A DNA stretch of 64,000 nt from Verrucomicrobium sp. GTDB lineage: Bacteria; Verrucomicrobiota; Verrucomicrobiia; Methylacidiphilales; GAS474. Positions 34,776 through 42,460 of the stretch are shown here, in pieces. The translations under genes were made by a program, and so were the position numbers. The first letter of the stretch is position 1. Each line of letters opens with the position of its first letter. The notes under the pieces were generated by a model that ran no database searches, was not told where the DNA came from, and was given only the letters and a program-made list of their open reading frames with translations. The stretch lies in contig JAPWJX010000005.1 of assembly GCA_028283855.1 (NCBI GenBank), positions 1-64,000 on the forward strand. Direction: 5' to 3'.

Positions 34776-35408
34776 ATGAAGTTCATTGACCTGACCCATT
34801 CCCTGCGCGACGGCCAAGCTAGCTTTCCTGGAGACCCTCCTTTCCGCCGCACGCCCCACGCGGTCATCGGCAAGGATGAGTGCAATGTCTCCCTCCTTCA
34901 AATAGGCACTCACCAGGGCACCCATCTGGATGCCCTGCGCCACTTCATGCCGGAAGGGCTGACGACGGAGGAAATGCCGCTGGAATGGTTCTACGGTCCC
35001 GCCACCGTGCTGCGCATCCCGAAGGGGCCCAAGGAGGACATCACGGTGGATGACTTCCGGGCTTTTGAGGAGCGGCTGACGCCCGGCGCGCGGGTTCTTT
35101 ATGAAACGGGCTGGCACCGCCGCTTCCGCGAGCCCGATTTCTTCACCGATTACCCGAGCATGACGGAGGAGGCCGCCGCCTACGTCGCCGGGCGGGGCGT
35201 CCGCCTTCTGGGCATGGACACGCCGACTCCGGGCCGCCACGCCTGCGCCGTTCACCAGGCCCTCCAGCGGGATCCCTTCCGTGTCGTCATCGTCGAGGCG
35301 CTGGCCAACCTGGACGCCCTTCCGGACCAGTTCACCTTCATCGGCTTCCCTTTGAAGCTCGAGGGTGGGGACGGCTCCCCGATCCGCGCCGTGGCGCTTT
35401 GTCCATGA
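34776..35408 (+). CDS. Cyclase-family metal-dependent hydrolase (kynurenine formamidase-like)
   Basis: This 210-residue protein of the cyclase/KynB superfamily consists of metal-dependent amidohydrolase-like enzymes that open cyclic or formamide substrates. The signature HQGTHLDALRH (46-56) supplies the metal-binding His and Asp residues. The start MKFIDLTHSLRDGQASFPGD matches the conserved family opening (IDLT, then PGDP). The late segment RLLGMDTPTPG is also typical. The substrate cannot be told from sequence; no tryptophan-pathway gene is close. It is coupled by ATGA to the next (phosphatase) gene. Confidence 0.85.
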   Translation: MKFIDLTHSLRDGQASFPGDPPFRRTPHAVIGKDECNVSLLQIGTHQGTHLDALRHFMPEGLTTEEMPLEWFYGPATVLRIPKGPKEDITVDDFRAFEERLTPGARVLYETGWHRRFREPDFFTDYPSMTEEAAAYVAGRGVRLLGMDTPTPGRHACAVHQALQRDPFRVVIVEALANLDALPDQFTFIGFPLKLEGGDGSPIRAVALCP

Positions 35409-36592
35409 ACTCCTTTGACCACCAGCTCCTCTCCGTCCTCCTGAAGACCACGCCGGACCGCGTTTTCTTCAAGGACGCGGCGGGGAACTTCATCTTCGCC
35501 AACGAGGCGGTGGTGGCGAACATGGGCTTCCAGAGCCTCTCGGAGATTTTGGGAAAGAGCGACTTCGACTTCTTCGCCCATGAGCACGCTTCCGTGGCCC
35601 GAGCGGACGAGGAGCGGGTCCTGGCCACCAATCAGCCCATGGTGGGCAAGGTGGAGCGGGAAGTCCTACGGGACGGGCGGACCGCCTGGGTCTCCACGAC
35701 GAAGGTGCCCCTGCGCGACGCTCAGGGGCGCGTCGTGGGCATCTGCGGCATCTCCCGCGATATCACGGAGCTGTACAACAAGGAGGAGAAACTCCGCAGC
35801 TACGCCCGGGATCTGGCGCAGAAGCAGGTCCAGCTGGACCAGGAGCTGACCCTGGCCCGCGAGGTGCAGCAGGCCCTTCTGCGCGGCACCCTGCAGGGTT
35901 CGGGAGAATGGGCCTTCGCGCACCGCTACCTGCCCATCGGCCCGGTCGGGGGGGATTTCTTCTCCATTCTGCCGATCGGCAAGCATCAGGTGGGCCTCCT
36001 CATCTGCGACGTCATGGGCCACGGCGTCTCTGCCGCGCTCATCACCGTCGTGCAGCGCATTCTGGTGGACGAGCTGCAGCGCTTCGCCACGGAGCCAGGC
36101 GTCTTTCTGCGGGAGATGAACCGCCGCCTCTGCCAGATATTCGGCCAGGCCTCCCACCCCTTTTACGTCACCGCCTGCTACGCGCTCCTCGACGCGCAGT
36201 CCGCCAAGATGCGCTACGCCCTGGCCGCCCATCCGGCGCCGGTGCATATCGAGAAGAAGTCCGGCCTGGTGAGCGAGCTGCCCGCGCCCGCCGGGCCGCC
36301 GCCGGGCGCCCTGGGCATGGCGATGGAGATTGATTACCCCTGCGCGGAGGTCCGCCTGGAAAAGGGGGATCGCCTCCTCTTCTACACGGACGGCCTTTTG
36401 GATCTGGACCTCGACTCCGGGCAGAACTGGGACAAGCCCGACTTGCTCCGCGTCGTCGATTCCAGCTTGGGCGTGCCCGAGTCCGGCTTTCTGGACGCGA
36501 TTCAGGAAGCCGTCCGCAGCCAATCTCCCCGCCGCCGTTTCCTGGACGACGTCTGCCTGGTCAGCGTCGAATACCGTGACGGAGTGATTTAG
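35405..36592 (+). CDS. PAS domain--PP2C (SpoIIE-type) serine phosphatase
   Basis: This 395-residue cytoplasmic signalling phosphatase has a PAS sensor domain (about 8-122, with FFKDAAGNFIFANEA and the PAC-like CGISRDITELY end), a helical linker (about 124-158) and a SpoIIE/RsbU-like PP2C domain (about 175-390). Metal-binding aspartates are seen in GPVGGDFFS (Asp184) and LLICDVMGHGVSAAL (Asp202), with DRLLFYTDGLLD near the end. Such proteins usually dephosphorylate anti-sigma-factor antagonists, but no STAS or anti-sigma gene is adjacent. The next gene holds an HATPase domain, which may be the partner. Confidence 0.92.
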   Translation: MNSFDHQLLSVLLKTTPDRVFFKDAAGNFIFANEAVVANMGFQSLSEILGKSDFDFFAHEHASVARADEERVLATNQPMVGKVEREVLRDGRTAWVSTTKVPLRDAQGRVVGICGISRDITELYNKEEKLRSYARDLAQKQVQLDQELTLAREVQQALLRGTLQGSGEWAFAHRYLPIGPVGGDFFSILPIGKHQVGLLICDVMGHGVSAALITVVQRILVDELQRFATEPGVFLREMNRRLCQIFGQASHPFYVTACYALLDAQSAKMRYALAAHPAPVHIEKKSGLVSELPAPAGPPPGALGMAMEIDYPCAEVRLEKGDRLLFYTDGLLDLDLDSGQNWDKPDLLRVVDSSLGVPESGFLDAIQEAVRSQSPRRRFLDDVCLVSVEYRDGVI

Positions 36593-36612
36593 CCCTTTTT
36601 TAAAGGGTTTTT
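36593..36612 (+). terminator. Weak intrinsic terminator after the PP2C gene
   Basis: A 6-bp stem CCCTTT/AAAGGG with a 3-nt loop, followed by TTTTT, directly follows the stop codon. The stem is AT-rich and short, so termination would be partial. It separates the PP2C gene from the sigma54-type promoter. Confidence 0.4.
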
Positions 36613-36629
36613 ACGTTTTCCCCTCTTTT

Positions 36630-36645
36630 TGGCACGAAACAAGCC
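36630..36645 (+). promoter_or_regulatory. Candidate sigma54 promoter
   Basis: The sequence TGGCACG-AAAC-AAGCC matches the -24 element completely (consensus TGGCACG) and keeps the invariant GC of the -12 element, with the required 10 nt between GG (36631-36632) and GC (36643-36644). Only the TT of the -12 box is AA. Transcription would start near 36656, 19 nt before the next ATG. The gene after that encodes a sigma54 activator, which makes a sigma54 promoter here plausible. Confidence 0.55.
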
Positions 36646-36674
36646 TTCCAAATGTACACCAAAAATAATATAAT

Positions 36675-37616
36675 ATGGATACAGCGCTTGTCATTCATCC
36701 GGAGAGTGTCGTGCGGCGGCAAATTCAAGGCGTGTTGGAGGGCATCGGCCTGGTTTCCGCCAGCGCGCGGAGCGCGGCGGCGGGATTGGCCCTGGCGCGC
36801 CGCCGGCCCCCGACGGTCATTCTTTGCGCTGACCGGCCGGGGGAGCCCCCGCAAGCCGGGCATAATCTGGCCCGGCTTTTCCGGGAAAAGGTGGAGCGGG
36901 GCCGCGAGGCGCTTATCCTGATGATTTCCGGGCAGCGGAACCGCTGGAAAGGGCATGAGCAGCCGGGCGTAGACGGATTTTTGCGCCTCCCCTTGGATGA
37001 GCGGGCGCTGGCCACGGTGGTGCGGGCCTATTTGGCGCGGCGGCCCTTGCTTCTGAACGGGCTGGCCACGCCGCACGCGGCCCGCAAGCCGGAGGATGCC
37101 GACACCATGGCCCGCCGCCTGGTGTCGATGGCCCAGAAGTGCTGGAAAAATAATTCCATGGGCGCCGTAAGCCGGCCGCTGGGGGAGGGGCGGGAGGAGA
37201 AGCCTTTTGTCCACGCGGGACAGGTGGATGGGCTGGCCCGGGAGATGGCCCGCTTTCATGGCCGGGAGGCGGACCTGCACTGCCATGTGGAAAACGGCTT
37301 TCTGCCCCTTGAAAAGGACGAACTGGCCAGCATCGTCGGGGAATTGGTGGAGAACGCCTGCCGCTACTCTCCGCCGGGAAGCCCGATTAAGGTCTTTGCC
37401 GTCCGGGGGGAAGGCTACGCGGAGCTTTGCGTGAGAGATTACGGCTACGGGGGCATATCCCCGTCTGAGACGTCCCCACAGGGCCTAGGGCTGGGGCTGA
37501 CCCTGGCCAAGATCCTGGTGGAAAGCCGGGACGGGAGCTTCCAGATCCACCATTTTCCCCGCTCCGGCACCCTGGTGCGGATCGAGCTGCCCCTGCGGAA
37601 AGGCCGTGAGGCCTAG
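36675..37616 (+). CDS. Degenerate receiver domain--HATPase protein (atypical histidine kinase-like)
   Basis: This 313-residue protein starts with a receiver-like fold (about 1-122). The acidic pair is replaced (IHPE) and the conserved Lys is not at its place (FLRLPLDE), so it is unlikely to be phosphorylated normally. The C-terminal ATPase domain is well kept: N box ELVENACRYSPPGSP (Asn227), G1 DYGYGG (255-260) and G2 GLGLGL (270-275). No dimerisation/phospho-acceptor His motif is visible between them. It could act as an anti-sigma-like or scaffold kinase with the neighbouring regulator. It lies 9 nt before the sigma54 regulator gene. Confidence 0.8.
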   Translation: MDTALVIHPESVVRRQIQGVLEGIGLVSASARSAAAGLALARRRPPTVILCADRPGEPPQAGHNLARLFREKVERGREALILMISGQRNRWKGHEQPGVDGFLRLPLDERALATVVRAYLARRPLLLNGLATPHAARKPEDADTMARRLVSMAQKCWKNNSMGAVSRPLGEGREEKPFVHAGQVDGLAREMARFHGREADLHCHVENGFLPLEKDELASIVGELVENACRYSPPGSPIKVFAVRGEGYAELCVRDYGYGGISPSETSPQGLGLGLTLAKILVESRDGSFQIHHFPRSGTLVRIELPLRKGREA

Positions 37617-37625
37617 AAAGGCGGC

Positions 37626-39035
37626 ATGCCTGCGCTCTCCCGCATCCTGATTATCGAGGACGACCGCGCGGTGGGGGGCATCTACCAGGCGGCTCTTCTT
37701 TCCTGCGGGCATGAGGTGCGTTGGGAGGAGCGCGGGGATGCCGGCGCCGACGCCGCGGAGGAGGAGCAGTTCGACGCCGTGCTGAGCGACGTGAGACTGC
37801 CGGGATTGGACGGCCTCGGCGTCCTGGACCGCCTCCACCGGAGCAATCCGCGCGTGCCGGTCATACTCCTGACCGGACAGGGTTCCGCAGAGACCGCCAT
37901 CGAGGCGATGAAGCGCGGGGCATACGACTATCTGTTGAAGCCGGTGCAGATCGGCGAGCTCATCGAAGTGGTGCAGAAAGCCGTGGCGAACAGCCGCATC
38001 CGCAGCCAGGAGGTCCGGGTGGGCGGGCGCAACGGGGAGGGGATCTCCTTCGTCGGCCATAGCGAGGCGATGCAGCGCGTATTTAAAGAAATCGGCCGGG
38101 TGGCGGCCCGGCCCGTCACCGTCCTCATTCGGGGTGAGACGGGCACGGGAAAGGAGCTGGCCGCCCAGGCCATCTACCAGCACGGGGACCGAAGGGACCG
38201 CCCCTTCGTGGTGGTGAATTGCGCGGCCATTCCGGAGACGCTTTTGGAGAGCGAGCTTTTCGGCCATGAGAGGGGGGCCTTTACCGGCGCGCAGGCGCGC
38301 CGCATCGGGCGCTTTGAGCAGGCCCATGAGGGAACGCTTTTCCTGGATGAGATCGGGGAGCTGACGCCCGGCACCCAGTCCAAGCTCCTGCGCGCCCTCC
38401 AGGAGCGGGTGATCCAACGGCTGGGGAGCAACGATTCCATCCCTGTCGACGTCCGCGTGCTGGCCGCCACCAACCTGAATTTGGAGCAGGCCATCCAGGA
38501 ACGGCTGTTCCGGGAGGATCTTTACTACCGCCTGAGCGACGCGACGGTACGCCTGCCGCCTTTGCGGGAAAGGCCGAACGATATCTCGGAGCTGGTCGCC
38601 CATTTCATCGTCCACCAGGCGCGCGATCTGGGACTCCAGCAGCCGGGCATCACGCCCCGCGCGGTGGAATACCTCCAGAAGCAGGCTTGGCCCGGCAATG
38701 TCCGGCAGCTCCAGTCCTTTGTCCGCCAGGCTATCCTGGCTTCCCGGGGCTACGCCATTTCCCTGGAGATGGTGCAGGCGCTGGTGGGGGAGCCAAGCCT
38801 GGGACGGGATCATGCCACGCCGCTGCGGGACGAGGTGGCGCGCGCTCTCGACCGGGCGGCGGCGGATGGAAAGCCCGCGGCCTACGCGGAGGTGATGCGT
38901 TTTTCGGAGCGGGAGATCATCATGCAGGCCATCGCCCGCTCCAAGGGGAACCAATCGCTGGCCGCCCGCTGGCTGGGAATCTCCCGGCTGACGCTGCGGA
39001 ACAAGCTGGCCGAGCTAGGGCGCGCCTCTTTCTAA
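37626..39035 (+). CDS. Sigma54-dependent response regulator (NtrC family)
   Basis: This 469-residue transcription activator has a receiver domain with phospho-acceptor Asp55 (VLSDVRLPG) and Lys105 (DYLLKPV). The AAA+ domain has Walker A GETGTGKE (170-177), the sigma54-contact motif GAFTGA (217-222), Walker B LFLDEIGEL and the R-finger region. The Fis-type helix-turn-helix is at the end (SLAARWLGISRLTLRNKL). All key residues are present, so it should be fully functional. It follows the degenerate receiver-HATPase gene closely, and the sigma54-type promoter upstream of both suggests self-activation. Confidence 0.95.
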   Translation: MPALSRILIIEDDRAVGGIYQAALLSCGHEVRWEERGDAGADAAEEEQFDAVLSDVRLPGLDGLGVLDRLHRSNPRVPVILLTGQGSAETAIEAMKRGAYDYLLKPVQIGELIEVVQKAVANSRIRSQEVRVGGRNGEGISFVGHSEAMQRVFKEIGRVAARPVTVLIRGETGTGKELAAQAIYQHGDRRDRPFVVVNCAAIPETLLESELFGHERGAFTGAQARRIGRFEQAHEGTLFLDEIGELTPGTQSKLLRALQERVIQRLGSNDSIPVDVRVLAATNLNLEQAIQERLFREDLYYRLSDATVRLPPLRERPNDISELVAHFIVHQARDLGLQQPGITPRAVEYLQKQAWPGNVRQLQSFVRQAILASRGYAISLEMVQALVGEPSLGRDHATPLRDEVARALDRAAADGKPAAYAEVMRFSEREIIMQAIARSKGNQSLAARWLGISRLTLRNKLAELGRASF

Positions 39036-39046
39036 ATGGAGATTGG

Positions 39047-39075
39047 CCCTAGGCCTTTGGCATGGAGGCCTAGGG
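39047..39075. terminator. Inverted repeat between convergent genes
   Basis: A perfect 10-bp stem (CCCTAGGCCT at 39047-39056 with AGGCCTAGGG at 39066-39075) with a 9-nt loop lies between the regulator gene and the convergent 94-aa gene. There is no T run, so it may be a pausing or factor-dependent terminator site, or a protein-binding site. Confidence 0.5.
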
Positions 39076-39077
39076 GC

Positions 39078-39362
39078 TTAAGACGCCTTCCAGGGCTGGA
39101 AGGGGCGGCGGGGGGCCGACTCGACGGAGTGGGGATGGACGGGCGTCGTATCCAGCTCGAAGACGGGCGAGCGGTTTTCCTCAAAAAGCTCCGGGTGGCG
39201 CTCCAGCCAGTAATTGCGGTGGGTCTTGGCGTCCGCGCCGGTGAAGAGAAGGGAGCCGGGATCCAGCTTGAGGACCTCCTTCATGGTCAGGAGGGTTTTC
39301 CACGGATGCGCGTCGATGCGGATCAGCGTGTAGCCGAAGTTGGGGCCGGGCAGATACCACAT
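39078..39362 (-). CDS. Hypothetical protein
   Basis: This 94-residue protein of unknown family begins MWYLPGPNFGYTLIRIDAHPW. It has mixed alpha/beta composition without a signal peptide or membrane segment. Several aromatic and His residues (HRNYWLERHPELF) could form a small globular domain. The ATG has a GGAAGGG ribosome site and lies 21 nt after the mscL stop on the same strand, so it is probably co-transcribed with mscL. I cannot propose a function. Confidence 0.6.
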   Translation of the reverse strand: MWYLPGPNFGYTLIRIDAHPWKTLLTMKEVLKLDPGSLLFTGADAKTHRNYWLERHPELFEENRSPVFELDTTPVHPHSVESAPRRPFQPWKAS

Positions 39363-39383
39363 CCCTTCCGGTATGGCGTTTCC

Positions 39384-39815
39384 TTAAGGCTTTTTCAAGA
39401 GATCCCGGATTTCCGTGAGGAGGACGACGTCCGGGGACGGCCCCGGCGGGGGGGCGGCCTGTTCCTCCACGTGCAGGGCTTGGCGGGCGGTGTTGATTGC
39501 CTTCACCAAAAGGAAGACGCAAAAGGCCAGGATGGCGAAGTTGAGCGTCACGGTCAGGAAGTTGCCGTAGGCCCATACGGCGCCTAGCTTCCGCGCGTCC
39601 TCCAGGGAAAGGCCGAAGGGCACCTTGGCGGAAAGGGGGACGTAGAGGTTATGAAAATCGGCGTTGCCGACGAAGCGGCCCGCGATGGGCATGATGAGGT
39701 CGTTGACGGCGGAGTTGACGATGTTGCCGAACGCGCCGCCGATGATGATACCGACCGCCAGGTCGACGACGTTCCCCTTGAGGGCGAATTGCTTGAATTC
39801 GTTCAGAATGCTCAT
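39384..39815 (-). CDS. mscL: Large-conductance mechanosensitive channel MscL
   Basis: MscL is the homopentameric inner-membrane channel that opens under high membrane tension to release solutes during osmotic downshock. The 143 residues show the short amphipathic N-terminal helix ([15 protein letters not shown]), TM1 with the conserved [20 protein letters not shown] gate region, the periplasmic loop, TM2 (about 85-105) and a C-terminal cytoplasmic helix preceded by a Pro-rich stretch. Length and order are normal for the family. Confidence 0.95.
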   Translation of the reverse strand: MSILNEFKQFALKGNVVDLAVGIIIGGAFGNIVNSAVNDLIMPIAGRFVGNADFHNLYVPLSAKVPFGLSLEDARKLGAVWAYGNFLTVTLNFAILAFCVFLLVKAINTARQALHVEEQAAPPPGPSPDVVLLTEIRDLLKKP

Positions 39816-39890
39816 GCCTGTATCTTAGCCCATTCCCGGCCGGGCGCAACGGTTGCCAAGGAGAGGAAAGGGCTTACAGTATCGGCTTCG

Positions 39891-40730
39891 ATGATCGCGC
39901 GCCTTCTTTGCCTGGGCCTGCTGCTGGTTGCGGCGGGCTGCTCCGAGTTCGACAGCTTTGACGCCACCCACACGGAAAGGCTGCAAACGCGCCCCCTCTA
40001 CGGGCAGTATTATTATCTGCCGGAGGGGCGCATCCATCTGACGGGCAAATACGCCGCGCCGAGCTGGACGGTGACGGTCGACGTCGACCTCCTGGCCGAT
40101 CCGGCGGCCCGCTTCTATTTCCGCCCGGACAACAGTTTCCTGGACGATGTGGACGACCGAATCACGGTCAACGGCAAGGGCCTCCTGGACACGGCCACCT
40201 CCGCCACGACTTCCTCCTCCCCTCCGGCGGCGCTCACCATCGCGCAGATGAGCCCCGTTTCCGTGACCTTGGACGCTCCGGGCGCTGCGCCGGAGAAGGC
40301 TTCCTTCAACTATTCCTTCGACCCTTTCGACGCGGATAAGGCGGACCGCGTCCGGCAGGAATTGGCCAAGCTGGGGCTGCGGATGAAGATGGCGCCTTCC
40401 CTGGAAAAGGGGCCTACCCGGCAGCCTGTCTATGAGAAGGAGGGGAAATACCCCGGCATCCTTTTCCGCCCCGTGGTGCCGGTCCGCTTCACCTTCCGCG
40501 TGAAGGACGCCTCCGCGCTGGAGGAGCAGCAGGCGCAGGTCTGCGTGCCCGATCCGCGCACGCTTCTGGCCTTCGACATGAACCGCGCTCCCCTCATCCC
40601 GCGCGTGGCGGAGGTGCAGTTCCGGGACGGCATCCTCATTTCCTCCCATGTGAATAAGCCCAGCATCGGCACGGCGATCATTACCGTGCCGCTGCAGATG
40701 ATCCACACGGTCTTTACCGGCGGCCTTTAG
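39891..40730 (+). CDS. Putative lipoprotein of unknown function
   Basis: This 279-residue precursor has a lipoprotein signal peptide and lipobox (LLVAAGCSEF, Cys about residue 17), so it should be anchored in a membrane facing the periplasm. The rest is beta-rich and has no motif I recognise. A Ser/Thr-rich stretch is in the middle and a repeated Pro-Val pattern (RPVVPVRFTFRVKD) follows. The ATG is preceded by a GGAGAGGAAAGG stretch further upstream. It is convergent with, and overlaps by 4 nt, the first GH32 gene. Confidence 0.75.
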   Translation: MIARLLCLGLLLVAAGCSEFDSFDATHTERLQTRPLYGQYYYLPEGRIHLTGKYAAPSWTVTVDVDLLADPAARFYFRPDNSFLDDVDDRITVNGKGLLDTATSATTSSSPPAALTIAQMSPVSVTLDAPGAAPEKASFNYSFDPFDADKADRVRQELAKLGLRMKMAPSLEKGPTRQPVYEKEGKYPGILFRPVVPVRFTFRVKDASALEEQQAQVCVPDPRTLLAFDMNRAPLIPRVAEVQFRDGILISSHVNKPSIGTAIITVPLQMIHTVFTGGL

Positions 40731-42457
40731 TCGGCGCGGGGGGGAGCCTCTCCCCACATGGAGCGCATGGGGTAGGCGGTCAGGGAGGCGATCTGCCCTT
40801 CTCCCGTCAGGGAGAAGCCTCTGGAGGCGGGGAGGTAGCTGCGGCAGGGCCAGACGGAGAGGCCATCCCGCGCGAAGAGTTCGATGGAGCCTTGGTCGAC
40901 CAGGACGCGGCATTTCAGGTGGCCGTTTTCCAGGGGAAGCCTGGCGGTGACGGTCTTGGCCTTTGTGATGCAGGACATTTCCTGTTTGGCCGGATCGTAG
41001 TGGAACTGCGTCGGCCCGATGGCCAGGGTCACGCCGGCCCCTTCCGGCACCACGTCCAGCTCGATGTCATAAGGGCCGCTGACGGCGGCCAGCGGATTGG
41101 CGGTCCCCAGCGCGGCGGTGGTGAGGGAAAGGGAGGGAGCGCCGCGCAGGACGTCGATTTCCTTCACCGGCAGGCTGGAAAGCCGGGGTCCTTCCGGCGT
41201 GGCGCGGAGGGAGAGGCTCAAGGGGACGCTCATCATCTGGCTGAAGGAGTCCTTCGGATTGCGGGGGCCGCGCAGCCACTGGATCTGAAGGCAGCGGGAT
41301 TCCGTGGCGGGCAGGTTGTTGAAGGTTTGGCTGGCGTAGTAGCCGTCGGTCTCGTGGCTGGGAAGGATGGGGGTTTCCGGGCGGAAGGTTTCCCCGTCGA
41401 AGGTGCCTACCTGGTAACGGCCGTCGCCTTGGGTGGCCACCCAGCGGATATTCTGCGCGTCCCCGTTCAGGGGCAGGGAGATGATGTCCGGGCACTCATA
41501 GTAGCCGGGCAGGGTGGAGGCGTCCTTCCAGGTTTTCAGGTCGGGGGAGGTCAGGAAATGGATTGTCTTTTCCTGGCCGGGAGCGGCGCCGGGCTGGGGC
41601 GGCATGCCGATGAAGAGGGCCATCACCCAATGCTTCCCCGGCTCATACCAGATCACGCGCGGATCGCGATTGCCGCCGCGGATCTGCGGGACCACGGGAT
41701 TGCCCTCGTATTTGACGAAGGTTTTCGCCCCGTCGAGGGAGTAGGCCAGGTTCTGCTGTGTCAGGGGCTTTCCGGCCGCGGTGTAGATGAGGACCACGGC
41801 GGGGGAGTCTTCCTTCCCCAGGCCGCTGGTGTTCCGGGCGTCCAGGACCGCGCTGCCGCTGTAGATTTGGCCGAAGGGATCGGGATAGAGGGCGGGGGGC
41901 AGGTTTTCCCAATGAACCAGATCCCGGCTGGTGGCGTGGCCCCACGATTTGTTGGAACCGATCATGCCCAGCGGGTTGAGCTGGTAGAACATGTGGTAGG
42001 CCCCGTCCAGGTAGATGAGGCCGTTCGGGTCGTTGATCGCGCCGGTGGGGGAGGTGAAGTGAAAGGCGGGGCGATCGGTCTCGTGATAGACGTGCTTCGG
42101 CTTCCACGGCTGGTCGGCCTGTTGAAAGGCGGCCTTCGGCTGAGTTTCCCCGGGAAGGACTTGGAACTCGATGCGGGCCGCTTTCCCGACGCTGGGAGAG
42201 AGGTCAAGGGTGCCCCACCAATCGGGCTCGTCCTGTGCCAGCTCGACCTCCAGGGGAATCGGCGGCTGGCCGTCGACGATAACGTTCACATGCCGCCGCG
42301 CGCCGCCGTTCTTTACCGGCAGAAGGAGGAAGCCGTGTTCCAGGGTGAATTCCTTGGTGACGGGCGTGCCCGCCATCGGGGGGGCGGGGGGAGCCTGTTC
42401 GGCGCGGAGCGTTGCCGTCAGCGCCAGCCAGCAGGCCAGGGGAAGGAACGCTTTCAA
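40727..42457 (-). CDS. Secreted GH32 glycoside hydrolase (levanase/inulinase/invertase type)
   Basis: GH32 enzymes hydrolyse beta-fructofuranosyl bonds in fructans and sucrose with retention. The 576-residue precursor has a signal peptide (MKAFLPLACWLALTATLRA), an N-terminal extension, a five-bladed propeller and a C-terminal beta-sandwich. The three catalytic motifs are intact: nucleophile Asp143 in INDPNG, the RDP motif (264-266) and the acid/base Glu321 in ECPD. It follows the PEP-CTERM genes on the same strand with a 3-nt gap, so it may be co-transcribed with them. Exact substrate cannot be told. Confidence 0.93.
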   Translation of the reverse strand: MKAFLPLACWLALTATLRAEQAPPAPPMAGTPVTKEFTLEHGFLLLPVKNGGARRHVNVIVDGQPPIPLEVELAQDEPDWWGTLDLSPSVGKAARIEFQVLPGETQPKAAFQQADQPWKPKHVYHETDRPAFHFTSPTGAINDPNGLIYLDGAYHMFYQLNPLGMIGSNKSWGHATSRDLVHWENLPPALYPDPFGQIYSGSAVLDARNTSGLGKEDSPAVVLIYTAAGKPLTQQNLAYSLDGAKTFVKYEGNPVVPQIRGGNRDPRVIWYEPGKHWVMALFIGMPPQPGAAPGQEKTIHFLTSPDLKTWKDASTLPGYYECPDIISLPLNGDAQNIRWVATQGDGRYQVGTFDGETFRPETPILPSHETDGYYASQTFNNLPATESRCLQIQWLRGPRNPKDSFSQMMSVPLSLSLRATPEGPRLSSLPVKEIDVLRGAPSLSLTTAALGTANPLAAVSGPYDIELDVVPEGAGVTLAIGPTQFHYDPAKQEMSCITKAKTVTARLPLENGHLKCRVLVDQGSIELFARDGLSVWPCRSYLPASRGFSLTGEGQIASLTAYPMRSMWGEAPPRAD

Positions 42458-42460
42458 GCC

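Noticed and set aside
36675-37616. Ordinary sensor histidine kinase
   Set aside because: The ATPase domain is present but no phospho-acceptor His motif and no membrane or typical sensor region are seen, and the receiver domain lacks key residues.
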